64,000 nucleotides of DNA from Lachnospiraceae bacterium JC7. GTDB taxonomy: Bacteria; Bacillota; Clostridia; Lachnospirales; Lachnospiraceae. The notes beneath the pieces are model-generated. The model saw only the letters and a program-made list of their open reading frames with translations, had not been told where the DNA came from and did no database searches. How positions within the stretch are numbered: position 1 is the first letter of the stretch; each line of letters starts with the position of its first letter. Below, in pieces: positions 1 through 7,604 of the stretch. The DNA is taken from NCBI GenBank assembly GCA_000513555.1, contig ALYD01000014.1, positions 27,286 through 91,285 on the forward strand, written 5' to 3'. Both the position numbers and the translations under genes were made by a program.

Positions 1-16
1 TGAAAGACTAATGTTT

Positions 17-607
17 TTAAACTGTCTCTGAGTTATCCTGATCAGCTGAACTGTCAGGGACTTCATCGTCTGCAGCTGCTGCATCTCCAGTACTTTCAAC
101 AGTTTCATCCTTCACTGAAGTTTCCTTTTTAACAGTCTCTTCTGCTGCATCTACGGATACTCCCGCCTGAGCCTCGGATGCATCTATAGTTCCGGCAGCT
201 GACTCTGAAGTTTCAGGAACCGGTTCATCCTGAGAAGCACCACTTTTCTCTGCAGTTTCCTTCGAAGCCTCAGCACTCTCCTCAACTGACTCTTCCTTTA
301 CTGCCTCAGCCTTCTTTGGAGTCGCCTTACCGATGTTGTTTACCGATGTCTTTACTTCTGTGATGTTCTTCTTGATATCATCAGCCGCCTCAGTCATAGG
401 CTGTAATGCCTCTCTTATAGGCTTCTGAGCCTCCTCCAGAGGTTCTATAACTGTTTCCTTGATATCCTTTGTAAGGTCACTTGATACATTACGGAACTGG
501 CGCAATGCTTCTCCAAGCTTTCTTGCATACTCCGGAAGTTTTTCGGGGCCGATAACGATCAGAGCCACGATGAAAATGATTACTATTTCAGAAAAACCAA
601 TCTTCAT
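17..607 (-). CDS. tatA: Sec-independent (Tat) translocase protein, TatA/TatB family
   Basis: Likely membrane component of the twin-arginine pathway, which exports folded proteins. The 196-residue protein has an N-terminal membrane helix (about residues 5-20), the hinge motif IGPEKLPEYAR and an amphipathic helix, the TatA/B signature. From about residue 95 it continues as an E/A/S/T-rich acidic tail, so it is about twice the length of a typical TatA. ATG is preceded by AAGGA at good spacing. No tatC is visible, but the gene lies at the window edge. TatA and TatB cannot be separated on sequence alone; the GPEKLP hinge fits either. Confidence 0.85.
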   Translation of the reverse strand: MKIGFSEIVIIFIVALIVIGPEKLPEYARKLGEALRQFRNVSSDLTKDIKETVIEPLEEAQKPIREALQPMTEAADDIKKNITEVKTSVNNIGKATPKKAEAVKEESVEESAEASKETAEKSGASQDEPVPETSESAAGTIDASEAQAGVSVDAAEETVKKETSVKDETVESTGDAAAADDEVPDSSADQDNSETV

Positions 608-740
608 AACAATTCCTTAAATATAAAAAATTTATTAAATATAACTAACTTATTATATCGGTTTAATATAAGACTATGCAATCATTTTCGCATTTTTTTA
701 GTATTTTTTGACGAAACGAAGTAAAGATAACTTCCGAAAA

Positions 741-786
741 CAAAAACCGGTCAGTGAATCACAGACTGTAATTCTCCTGACCGGTT
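741..786 (-). terminator. Intrinsic terminator after nrdD
   Basis: Stem ACCGGTCAG/CTGACCGGT, followed on the minus strand by TTTTTG. It lies just downstream of the nrdD stop codon. Confidence 0.85.
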
Positions 787-825
787 AATAATATCTGTTT
801 TTATTTTTCCGGGGATGCGCCAGGA

Positions 826-3069
826 TTACAGATGAAGTACTCTGTCCTTTATCTCCTGAGTTCTGCCCTGATTCCAGTACTGTGTTCCGATGTAGCCGCA
901 GGTTCTTCTGGCTACTGACATCTTACTCTCATCACGGTTTCCGCAGTTCGGGCACTCCCAGACAAGCTTGCCCATATCATCCTCAACGATCCTGATCTCG
1001 CCGTCATAACCGCAGCACTCGCAGTAATCCGACTTGGTGTTAAGCTCTGCATACATGATGTTGTCATAGATAAACTTCATTACGCTGAGTACAGCAGGAA
1101 TGTTGTTCTGCATGTTGGGAACCTCAACATAGGAGATAGCTCCTCCCGGTGAAAGCTTCTGGAAATCAGCCTCAAACTTGAGCTTTGTGAAGGCATCGAT
1201 CTTCTCACGAACATTTACATGATAAGAGTTCGTTACATAGTTATGATCTGTTACGCCCTTGATGATTCCGAATCTCTTCTGAAGCGCCTTGGAGAACTTG
1301 TAGGTTGTAGACTCCATAGGTGTTCCGTAGAGTGAATAGCTTACATTCTCAGCCTTTCTCCACTCTGCACACTTGTCATTCATGTGCTGCATTACCTTAA
1401 GTGCAAATGGCTTCGCCTCAGGATCTGTGTGTGATTTTCCGGTCATGCGTACGCACATCTCATAGAGACCTGAATATCCCAGGGAGATAGTTGAATAGTT
1501 TCCGTAAAGAAGTCTGTCGATCTTCTCACCCTTCTTAAGTCTGGCAAGAGCTCCGTACTGCCAGAGAATAGGCGCAACATCTGAGGTTGTTCCCATGAGT
1601 CTCTCATGACGGAGTCTCAGTGCTCTGTGGCAGAGCTCCAGTCTCTCGTCGAAGATGTTCCAGAACATATCCATGTCTCCGTGAGCGGAACATGCCACAT
1701 CAACGAGGTTAATGGTTACAACGCCCTGATTGAAACGTCCGTAATACTTGTGCTTTCCTTCTTCAAAGGTCTTGCTGTTTGACTTGTTTCCTGCATCGCA
1801 GAGACCTTCGTCATTCTGCTCATTATCCGGTGTAAGGAAGGATCTGCAGCCCATGCATGGATATACATCACCCTTGTACTCGATCATCTTCTTTGCGGAA
1901 ATGTAGTCAGGTACCATTCTCTTGGCTGTGCACTTGGCAGCAAGCTCTGTAAGATAATAGTATCTTGACTGAGGATAGATATTGTCCTCATCAAGTGTAT
2001 AAATGATCTTAGGGAATGCAGGTGTGATCCATACACCCTTCTCATTCTTAACGCCCTTCATTCTCTGCTTGAGAACTTCCTCGATGACCATGGCAAGATC
2101 GTCTCTTGTCTGTCCCTCAGGAACCTCATCGAGATACATGAACATGGTAACGAAAGGCGCCTGACCGTTACATGTCATGAGAGTGATGAGCTGATACTGG
2201 ATAGTCTGAACACCGCGGGTGATCTCCTCATGAAGACGCTTCTCGACCACCTTATTTATCTGCTCTTCAGTCATCTCCACACCGGCCTCGGTATTTTCCT
2301 CAACCACCTGACTCTTGATCTTCTGACGGGAAATGTCTACGAAAGGCGCAAGGTGTGAAAGAGTAAAGGACTGTCCGCCGTACTGGTTCGATGCCACCTG
2401 TGCGATGATCTGGGTCGTGATATTGCAGGCAGTATAGAAGCTGTGAGGCTTCTCGATCATAGTCTGGGAGATAACCGTACCGTTCTGAAGCATATCTTCA
2501 AGATTGATGAGATCACAGTTATGCTCCTTCTGTGCATAGTAATCAGCATCATGGAAGTGGATAATGCCTTCCTCGTGGGCTCTAACTATATCCTCAGGAA
2601 GAAGAAGTCTTCTGGTAAGATCCCTTGAAACCTCTCCTGCCATATAGTCACGCTGTGTTGAGTTGATAACAGGGTTCTTGTTGGAATTCTCCTGCTTGAG
2701 CTCCTCGTTTGACTGATCGATAAGTGAAAGGATATCGTCATCGGTCGTGTTGGACTTACGGGCGATCTCTCTCTTATAGCGGTAACGGACATACTTCTGC
2801 GCAACCTCATATCCGCGCATCTCCATGATACCGGTCTCGACCATATCCTGAATCTCTTCAACGCTTACAGCACGGTTGAGCTTTGCACACTTGTCGGCAA
2901 CGTTGTCAGCCACGCCCATGATCTGATATTCATTCATCTGGTAGATCGGCTCTACTTCATTGTTTGCCTTACGGATAGCGTTAGCGATCTTTGTAAGATC
3001 AAACTGAACTTCCTTTCCGTTACGCTTGATAACATTCTGCTTTACAGCTTCTTTTAATTCTCCCATCAT
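826..3069 (-). CDS. nrdD: Anaerobic ribonucleoside-triphosphate reductase, class III large subunit
   Basis: Reduces ribonucleotides to deoxyribonucleotides under anoxia with a glycyl radical. The N-terminal ATP-cone (about residues 8-95, starting VIKRNGK) is the allosteric site. The C-terminus carries two zinc-binding Cys pairs (CECC, CPNC) and the radical-site motif RTCGYIG, with the Gly about 22 residues from the end. The start was moved to the ATG at 3069, which follows AAAGGGG; an upstream in-frame ATG at 3105 has no ribosome binding site. A second ATG (3066) directly follows. The protein is about 747 residues. The activase gene nrdG is not adjacent, which is unusual. Tandem NrdR boxes upstream predict NrdR repression. 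Confidence 0.97.
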   Translation of the reverse strand: MMGELKEAVKQNVIKRNGKEVQFDLTKIANAIRKANNEVEPIYQMNEYQIMGVADNVADKCAKLNRAVSVEEIQDMVETGIMEMRGYEVAQKYVRYRYKREIARKSNTTDDDILSLIDQSNEELKQENSNKNPVINSTQRDYMAGEVSRDLTRRLLLPEDIVRAHEEGIIHFHDADYYAQKEHNCDLINLEDMLQNGTVISQTMIEKPHSFYTACNITTQIIAQVASNQYGGQSFTLSHLAPFVDISRQKIKSQVVEENTEAGVEMTEEQINKVVEKRLHEEITRGVQTIQYQLITLMTCNGQAPFVTMFMYLDEVPEGQTRDDLAMVIEEVLKQRMKGVKNEKGVWITPAFPKIIYTLDEDNIYPQSRYYYLTELAAKCTAKRMVPDYISAKKMIEYKGDVYPCMGCRSFLTPDNEQNDEGLCDAGNKSNSKTFEEGKHKYYGRFNQGVVTINLVDVACSAHGDMDMFWNIFDERLELCHRALRLRHERLMGTTSDVAPILWQYGALARLKKGEKIDRLLYGNYSTISLGYSGLYEMCVRMTGKSHTDPEAKPFALKVMQHMNDKCAEWRKAENVSYSLYGTPMESTTYKFSKALQKRFGIIKGVTDHNYVTNSYHVNVREKIDAFTKLKFEADFQKLSPGGAISYVEVPNMQNNIPAVLSVMKFIYDNIMYAELNTKSDYCECCGYDGEIRIVEDDMGKLVWECPNCGNRDESKMSVARRTCGYIGTQYWNQGRTQEIKDRVLHL

Positions 3070-3214
3070 AGTATTCCCCTTTATGTTTACCCCACAAAAA
3101 ATCAAATCGAAGTGAACTAACGACGATTTGATTTGTGTTTGTTATGAAATCTGATAATAATGAAATTTTAATCAAATCACCAAACAAAAAATATTTATTT
3201 CTAAAATCTGCATT

Positions 3215-3230
3215 TTACCAAATATTGGTT
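3215..3230 (-). promoter_or_regulatory. NrdR box, gene-proximal copy
   Basis: A 16-bp imperfect palindrome with core CCAATATTTGG on the minus strand. It matches the NrdR consensus ACACAATATATTGTGT at about 11 positions and is separated by 15 bp from the better box at 3246-3261. That gives 31 bp centre to centre, the three-turn spacing expected for NrdR pairs. Confidence 0.65.
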
Positions 3231-3245
3231 TTATTCATGCCACCG

Positions 3246-3261
3246 ACACTATATCTTGTGC
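3246..3261 (-). promoter_or_regulatory. NrdR box, distal copy
   Basis: GCACAAGATATAGTGT on the minus strand agrees with the NrdR consensus at about 14 of 16 positions. With the copy at 3215-3230 it forms the classical tandem operator upstream of ribonucleotide reductase genes. Confidence 0.8.
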
Positions 3262-3525
3262 CTGTATTTAATATACTACTATTCTCACTGAATTGAAATA
3301 CGAAATTCGCAAAAGTCGCTTTTTTGTAAAAAACAGAGAATTTCTGCATATTTCCACCAAATTGACAGCATACGTTTTTTCGAGCAAAAAAGCAGCCTTA
3401 TCCAAGCATTTTAGCGCTTGCAGCCACCCTCAGTGCCTGCACCTGTGTTTTGTGGAAAATGCCATATTGATTTAACTATATTAAGTGTTCAAATAATTTT
3501 TTTCGCCCCAAAACCACCATATATA
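3262..3525. other. Non-coding gap between metQ terminator and nrdD operator
   Basis: No convincing gene; a 60-codon plus-strand frame (3293-3475) has no ribosome binding site and no recognisable domain. On the minus strand 3400-3445 holds hairpin elements (CAAGC/GCTTG, and GCAGGCAC/GTGGCTGC with one mismatch) followed by GGCTGCTTTTTT, which could be part of a small structured RNA or leader. No known riboswitch consensus was recognised. Confidence 0.3.
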
Positions 3526-3562
3526 GAAAAAACTCTCCGTGTGGCACCACCACCGGAGAGTT
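3526..3562 (-). terminator. Intrinsic terminator after metQ
   Basis: Stem AACTCTCCG/CGGAGAGTT followed by TTTTC on the minus strand, about 50 nt after the metQ stop codon. Confidence 0.85.
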
Positions 3563-3611
3563 TATAACATTTATTTTCAGATGTCTACATACAATATCTT
3601 GTATAGAAACA

Positions 3612-4541
3612 TCACTTAATAGGAATTACGCCGCCTTCATATGTGCTTGTGATGTAGTTGGCGATCTCATCGGACTGAAGAACCTCTACGAGCTTCTTTG
3701 CCCAATCTGAATTTGCATCAGCCTCAGCTACTGCGATAACATTTGCAAAGGTCTGAGCAGCCTCTGACGAAGCATCCTCCTGTGCAAGTGCATCTGATGG
3801 CTTAAAGCCTGCATCGATGGCATAGTTTCCGTTCATGCACGCAAAATCAACTGAATCGATAGATCTTGGGATCTGAGCAGCCTCTACCTCAAGGATCTCG
3901 ATGTTATGAGGGTTCTCAAGGATATCCTGCTTTGTGGCTGCAAGACCTACACCATCCTTAAGTGTGATGATACCCTTTGCCTGAAGAAGCTGAAGTGCAC
4001 GTGCCTCGTTTGTTGTATCGTTAGGAACAGCGATCTGAGCTCCATCAGCAATAGCGGAAAGATCATTTGACTTTCCTGCATAGATTCCGAAAGGCTCATA
4101 GTGTACAACACCTACAGATGTAACATGAGTGTTGTTCTCCTTGTTGAAATCATCAAGGTATGGCTGATGCTGGAAATAGTTGGCCTGAAGCTCTCCCTGA
4201 TCTACTGCGAGATTAGGCTGAACATAGTCATTGTAAACAACTACCTCGATGTTGATTCCCGCTGCAGCAAGAGCATCCTTGGCCTGCTCGAGGATCTCGG
4301 CATGAGGACTTGGTGTTGCACCGATCTTTACAGTTACAGACTCGGCGAGAGGCTCTACCGCACTCTTCTCACCCTCAGCCTTTGCAGAAGCTTCTGTTTC
4401 TGCTGCTGTTTCCTTTGCAGCCTCTGTCTTGGCTGCCTCGGTAGCTGCCGCAGTTGTCTCAGGTGCCTTAGAAGAACCGCATGCCGCAAGTGAAGCTGCT
4501 GCAAGAAGTGTTGCAAGTGCCAATGTGATCTTTTTCTTCAT
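3612..4541 (-). CDS. metQ: Methionine ABC transporter substrate-binding lipoprotein
   Basis: Extracytoplasmic methionine-binding lipoprotein of the MetNIQ importer (NlpA family). It has a lipoprotein signal peptide with lipobox LAAC (Cys about residue 21), then a T/E/A-rich tether of about 45 residues. The NlpA domain begins at VTVKIGATPSPHAEIL and contains the typical QHQPYLDDFN and FACMNGNYA segments. The ATG follows AAGGAGGAG. It is the last gene of metN-metI-metQ, set 214 nt after metI, and ends in its own terminator. The family also binds D-methionine; the exact ligand is inferred from the operon. Confidence 0.95.
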   Translation of the reverse strand: MKKKITLALATLLAAASLAACGSSKAPETTAAATEAAKTEAAKETAAETEASAKAEGEKSAVEPLAESVTVKIGATPSPHAEILEQAKDALAAAGINIEVVVYNDYVQPNLAVDQGELQANYFQHQPYLDDFNKENNTHVTSVGVVHYEPFGIYAGKSNDLSAIADGAQIAVPNDTTNEARALQLLQAKGIITLKDGVGLAATKQDILENPHNIEILEVEAAQIPRSIDSVDFACMNGNYAIDAGFKPSDALAQEDASSEAAQTFANVIAVAEADANSDWAKKLVEVLQSDEIANYITSTYEGGVIPIK

Positions 4542-4755
4542 AATCTCTCCTCCTTTTTGAAAAGTCTCCGTACTTTTATAAAAACGTGACTTTTCTCAAC
4601 TATCAGGATATCTTCATATCCTTTCACCACCGGCCACTTGTGCCGGTACGCATCTTTTATTTTATGCCAATGCCTATCCCGGAAATCTCTCACCTTTCTT
4701 ATAAATTCCTGAGACCGGACACGGCTAAAATACGATTGTTTTATTTTTCTCTTTT
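4542..4755 (-). other. metI-metQ intercistronic region
   Basis: This 214-nt spacer holds short inverted repeats (ACCGGC/GCCGGT-type near 4630-4650 and AGGATAT/ATATCCT near 4605-4622) but no terminator with a T-run. It may tune the metQ dose relative to metNI, as binding proteins are usually needed in excess. No gene was seen. Confidence 0.35.
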
Positions 4756-5418
4756 TCAGTTTCTTGCTCTCTTGTCAGTTGCCCTTGAAAGTCTCATCCA
4801 TATCTCCTGAATTATCTGAACAAGCAAAACAAGGATAACCACTGCGATCATCATGATATCAGTCTTATAACGATAATATCCGTAATTGAGAGCGATGGCA
4901 CCAAGTCCGCCTCCTCCGACGAAACCTGCCATAGCTGAATAACTGAGTATGGTAGTGATACAGATCGCGGCCCCAACCAGAAGACTTGGCTTAGCCTCAG
5001 GTATCAGAACCTTGTATATGATCTGCCAGTTGCTTGCACCCATGGACTTTGCAGCTTCGATGACACCTGCACTTACTTCCTTAAGCGAGGATTCCACCAT
5101 TCTTCCGATATACGGAGCAGAAGCAATGATAAGGGGAGGAATTATGGCCTTAGGTCCAAGTGTTGTTCCCACCAGAAACTTCGTAAGAGGAAGTACCATA
5201 ACAAGCAGGATCAGGAAAGGAATAGAACGGAAGATGTTAATGATAAATCCAAGCACCGTATGCACCGGACTGCATGGAGCTATACCGTCCTTATCCGTCA
5301 CCACCAGCACAACTCCGAGGGGGATACCAATAAGATAGGAAATCGCACTGGAGATAAGTGTCATATAAATGGTTGACCAGGTCTCCTCTAAATACATGGA
5401 AATTGATGCTGCGTCCAT
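4756..5418 (-). CDS. metI: Methionine ABC transporter permease
   Basis: Membrane permease of the MetNIQ importer, 220 residues, the usual MetI length. It has multiple hydrophobic segments and the binding-protein-dependent transport (EAA-loop) region around EAAKSMGASNWQIIYKVLIPEA, which contacts the MetN ATPase. Its ATG overlaps the metN stop codon by one base (TAATG) behind GAGGAGG, so the two are translationally coupled. Confidence 0.95.
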   Translation of the reverse strand: MDAASISMYLEETWSTIYMTLISSAISYLIGIPLGVVLVVTDKDGIAPCSPVHTVLGFIINIFRSIPFLILLVMVLPLTKFLVGTTLGPKAIIPPLIIASAPYIGRMVESSLKEVSAGVIEAAKSMGASNWQIIYKVLIPEAKPSLLVGAAICITTILSYSAMAGFVGGGGLGAIALNYGYYRYKTDIMMIAVVILVLLVQIIQEIWMRLSRATDKRARN

Positions 5419-6443
5419 TAGTCCACCTCCTCGAATATTATATTGTTGTTTTTCAGATACTGTCTGATCTTCTCAACATCCTGTTCATCATCCGGAAGCT
5501 CCACTATCATCTGTCCGACAGCCTGTCCCTCAACTTCCTTTGTATTGGCAAAAAGGATGTTCACCGGAACCTTACAATTAAGGATCATATCCGAAAGAAT
5601 AGGCTGATGAGCTGAATGACCGTCAAATACTATACGTATCTTATTGTTGCTGCTTTCACCGAAGATAACCGGCTTAACGGAATCCGCATCACCGTCTCCG
5701 AGGATAAGTCTCTTTCCTATTTCTGTCTTCGGATTGTTAAAGACCTCTGAAACAGGGCCGCTCTCGGCGATATGGCTGTGATCAATTATAGCAACATTAT
5801 CACATATTGCTTCAATGACCGACATCTGATGTGTAATGACTATAACAGTAACTCCCAGATCCTGATTTATCTGTTTAAGAAGATCAAGGATCTGCGCAGT
5901 AGTCTTTGGGTCAAGTGCTGAAGTTGCCTCATCGCATAAAAGTACCTTAGGGTTCGTTGCAAGGGCTCTTGCGATAGCAACTCTCTGCTTCTGTCCTCCG
6001 GAAAGCTGTGCCGGATAGTTCCTGTATCTGTCCTCAAGTCCAACGAGTCTTAAGAGCTCCATGGCTCTTTCCCTGGCCTTTTTCTTGTCCTCACCGGCTA
6101 TCTCCAGCGGAAACGTAACATTGGCAAGAAGATTTCTCTGTTCCAGAAGATTGAACTGCTGGAAGATCATCCCCATGTTTCTTCTTGCTTCTCTCACCTC
6201 TTTGTCTGAAAGATCACCGAGAGATTTTCCCTCGAAAATAACCTTACCGCTTGTGGGTATCTCAAGATAGTTGATGCATCTTACAAGAGTTGACTTTCCT
6301 GCACCTGAAAGTCCGATGATTCCCTGAATGGAACCCTCCTTGATATCCAGATTGATATCATCAAGAGCAAGTACATCCCCTGAACTTGTGTGGAATGTTT
6401 TGCCCATGTTGACCAATCGGATGATATTATCACCCTTTGCCAT
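5418..6443 (-). CDS. metN: Methionine ABC transporter ATP-binding protein
   Basis: ATPase that drives methionine import. Visible motifs are Walker A GLSGAGKST, Q-loop FQQFNLL, signature LSGGQKQR, Walker B VLLCDEATSALDP and switch His (ITHQM). The C-terminal about 90 residues match the NIL domain, the regulatory methionine-binding module of MetN. The start at 6443 follows GGAGGG; the frame extends upstream to 6539 without a ribosome binding site. The protein is 341 residues. It heads the metNIQ operon. Confidence 0.96.
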   Translation of the reverse strand: MAKGDNIIRLVNMGKTFHTSSGDVLALDDINLDIKEGSIQGIIGLSGAGKSTLVRCINYLEIPTSGKVIFEGKSLGDLSDKEVREARRNMGMIFQQFNLLEQRNLLANVTFPLEIAGEDKKKARERAMELLRLVGLEDRYRNYPAQLSGGQKQRVAIARALATNPKVLLCDEATSALDPKTTAQILDLLKQINQDLGVTVIVITHQMSVIEAICDNVAIIDHSHIAESGPVSEVFNNPKTEIGKRLILGDGDADSVKPVIFGESSNNKIRIVFDGHSAHQPILSDMILNCKVPVNILFANTKEVEGQAVGQMIVELPDDEQDVEKIRQYLKNNNIIFEEVD

Positions 6444-6710
6444 TAACCCTCCATAGTTCCGCAGCTTTCGATGCGGATGCCGCCTATACGGCTGTTTCTC
6501 ATTTTGATGATCGCGGGTTCGACGTCTTTCACCCACCATCTTATAAATATCACTTTACATCGTTATCATAGCCCTTATATTCAAAGGAATATGAACCAAC
6601 AATTATTCCGTGAGATTCGTACCACAGATTTTATTATATGTAAAAGCTTTAATCAATTAGGGATAAATGATAATGAGTTATAAGCTACGGCTATAACAGA
6701 GATTACAAAA
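6444..6710 (-). other. metN upstream region
   Basis: About 270 nt without a gene. Directly before metN two small hairpins can form on the minus strand (GCCG/CGGC at about 6473-6492 and CCGCA/TGCGG at about 6458-6478; they overlap, so they may be alternatives). I looked for S-box (SAM-I) and T-box consensus elements that often control metNIQ and found neither. Regulation is therefore unassigned. Confidence 0.3.
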
Positions 6711-6732
6711 TTGAAATAATGCGGAGGATGGG
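6711..6732 (-). other. Remnant of a third tRNA-Leu 3' end
   Basis: TTGAAATAATGCGGAGGATGGG matches, with 2 mismatches in 22, the 3' end and downstream flank of both intact tRNA-Leu copies. The match stops abruptly at a G/C-rich stretch full of GGCGCC (6732-6770), where the tRNA body should be. It looks like a broken third copy. Confidence 0.6.
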
Positions 6733-6821
6733 GCGCCAGGCGCCAGTGGCGCCTGCTTAGCGCGGACGGTCGCGGTGTGTCGATATCCTCACTGGGTTCA
6801 AGCGACGCCTTGGCTTCGGTT

Positions 6822-6866
6822 AAAAGAAGAGGGCTCACCTGCTTCGCAAGTGAGCCCTCTTCTTTT
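6822..6866 (-). terminator. Terminator after tRNA-Leu copy 1
   Basis: A long perfect stem (AAAAGAAGAGGGCTCAC with its complement) closes a loop of about 10 nt, with T-runs on both sides. Confidence 0.85.
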
Positions 6867-6873
6867 TAAATGA

Positions 6874-6957
6874 TGCGGAGGATGGGACTTGAACCCACAC
6901 GTCCTACCGGACACAAGATCCTTAGTCTTGCCTGTCTGCCAATTTCAGCACCTCCGC
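6874..6957 (-). tRNA. tRNA-Leu (anticodon AAG), copy 1
   Basis: An 84-nt cloverleaf: acceptor GCGGAGG/CCTCCGC, anticodon stem CAAGA/TCTTG with loop CTAAGGA (anticodon AAG, reading CUU), long class II variable arm GTCC-GGTA-GGAC, and T-arm GTGGG-TTCAAGT-CCCAT. A73 is present; CCA is not encoded. A promoter lies directly upstream and a terminator follows. Confidence 0.95.
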
Positions 6958-6968
6958 GCGACTCACTT

Positions 6969-6997
6969 AAGATACAGGATTTGCTTTCATTTGTCAA
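6969..6997 (-). promoter_or_regulatory. Promoter of tRNA-Leu copy 1
   Basis: TTGACA, 17-bp spacer, TATCTT on the minus strand. The -10 lies about 12 nt before the mature 5' end. Confidence 0.85.
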
Positions 6998-7099
6998 CAA
7001 TTAATTTTAAAATTTCCTACAAGGTATAGACACAGAACCAACCCACTCCATCCATTGTGTAGAACATGGCGCTTGCATAGCGCCTCGGCTCCGGCGAAA

Positions 7100-7131
7100 C
7101 AAAAAAGCCCCAGACTTTACATCTGGGGCTC
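7100..7131 (-). terminator. Terminator after tRNA-Leu copy 2
   Basis: Stem AGCCCCAGA/TCTGGGGCT followed by TTTTTT on the minus strand. Confidence 0.9.
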
Positions 7132-7145
7132 TCTCATTTAAATGA

Positions 7146-7229
7146 TGCGGAGGATGGGACTTGAACCCACACGTCCTACCGGACACAAGATCCTTAGTCT
7201 TGCCTGTCTGCCAATTTCAGCACCTCCGC
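7146..7229 (-). tRNA. tRNA-Leu (anticodon AAG), copy 2
   Basis: Identical to the copy at 6874-6957 over all 84 nt, with the same AAG anticodon and long variable arm. It has its own promoter and a different terminator, so the two are separately transcribed. Confidence 0.95.
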
Positions 7230-7240
7230 GCGACTCACTT

Positions 7241-7269
7241 AAGATACAGGATTTGTCTTCATTTGTCAA
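7241..7269 (-). promoter_or_regulatory. Promoter of tRNA-Leu copy 2
   Basis: TTGACA, 17-bp spacer, TATCTT on the minus strand, as in copy 1. Confidence 0.85.
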
Positions 7270-7391
7270 CAATTAATTTTAAAATCTTGAAAAAAACCGT
7301 AGAAGCTTCTGTCCTCAGGTCCGTCACGTCCGCTTTTATTTTTCGAGCTTCTCGACATTCCATAAACATCCCTGAGGCCATTCCGATAAAT

Positions 7392-7429
7392 CAATAAAGG
7401 GAACCTGCCTAAAAGGTTCAGGTTCCCCG
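7392..7429 (-). terminator. Probable terminator downstream of pepV
   Basis: Stem GGGAACCTG/CAGGTTCCC followed by TTTATTGATTT on the minus strand, about 180 nt after pepV. Confidence 0.6.
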
Positions 7430-7533
7430 ATAAAAATTCCCAAATAAGATTATGACGTGAGTGTCAAAAGTCGACATAGAATCGTTCCGCACTCCCAAGC
7501 CGCTAAAGCGTCCTTCCGTGCTCCATGTGGGGC

Positions 7534-7594
7534 GTGTCATGAAGTCTATCTTCCACTTTTGTGCAAGCACAAGTGGGAGATAGACTTATGACAC
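7534..7594. repeat. Palindromic repeat element, copy A
   Basis: A 61-nt imperfect palindrome immediately downstream of the pepV stop. Outer arms are GTGTCAT/ATGACAC and AAGTCTATCT/AGATAGACTT, inner arms TTGTGC/GCACAA. It shares the TGTCA...GTCTAT...ATAGAC...TGACAC skeleton with the element at 56483-56540, while the inner stems differ in sequence but still pair. Confidence 0.65.
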
Positions 7595-7604
7595 TTATGT
7601 CAAA

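Larger units (their letters stand above)
6865..7013 (-). repeat. 149-bp direct repeat, unit 1 (promoter + tRNA-Leu)
   Basis: Unit 1 of a near-perfect tandem duplication. It matches 7137-7285 except for two adjacent-region substitutions in the promoter spacer. It carries the complete promoter and tRNA. Confidence 0.9.
7137..7285 (-). repeat. 149-bp direct repeat, unit 2 (promoter + tRNA-Leu)
   Basis: Second unit of the tandem duplication described at 6865-7013. The identity ends together on both sides, marking the duplication borders. Confidence 0.9.

Noticed and set aside
3293..3475. Plus-strand 60-codon frame between metQ and nrdD
   Set aside because: No ribosome binding site, no domain, biased composition.
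6444..6700. SAM (S-box) or T-box riboswitch before metN
   Set aside because: None of the conserved S-box core or the T-box AGGGTGG element could be found; only two small hairpins are present.
6760..6822. Plus-strand tRNA fragment suggested by GGTTCAAG
   Set aside because: No acceptor or anticodon stem can be formed around it.
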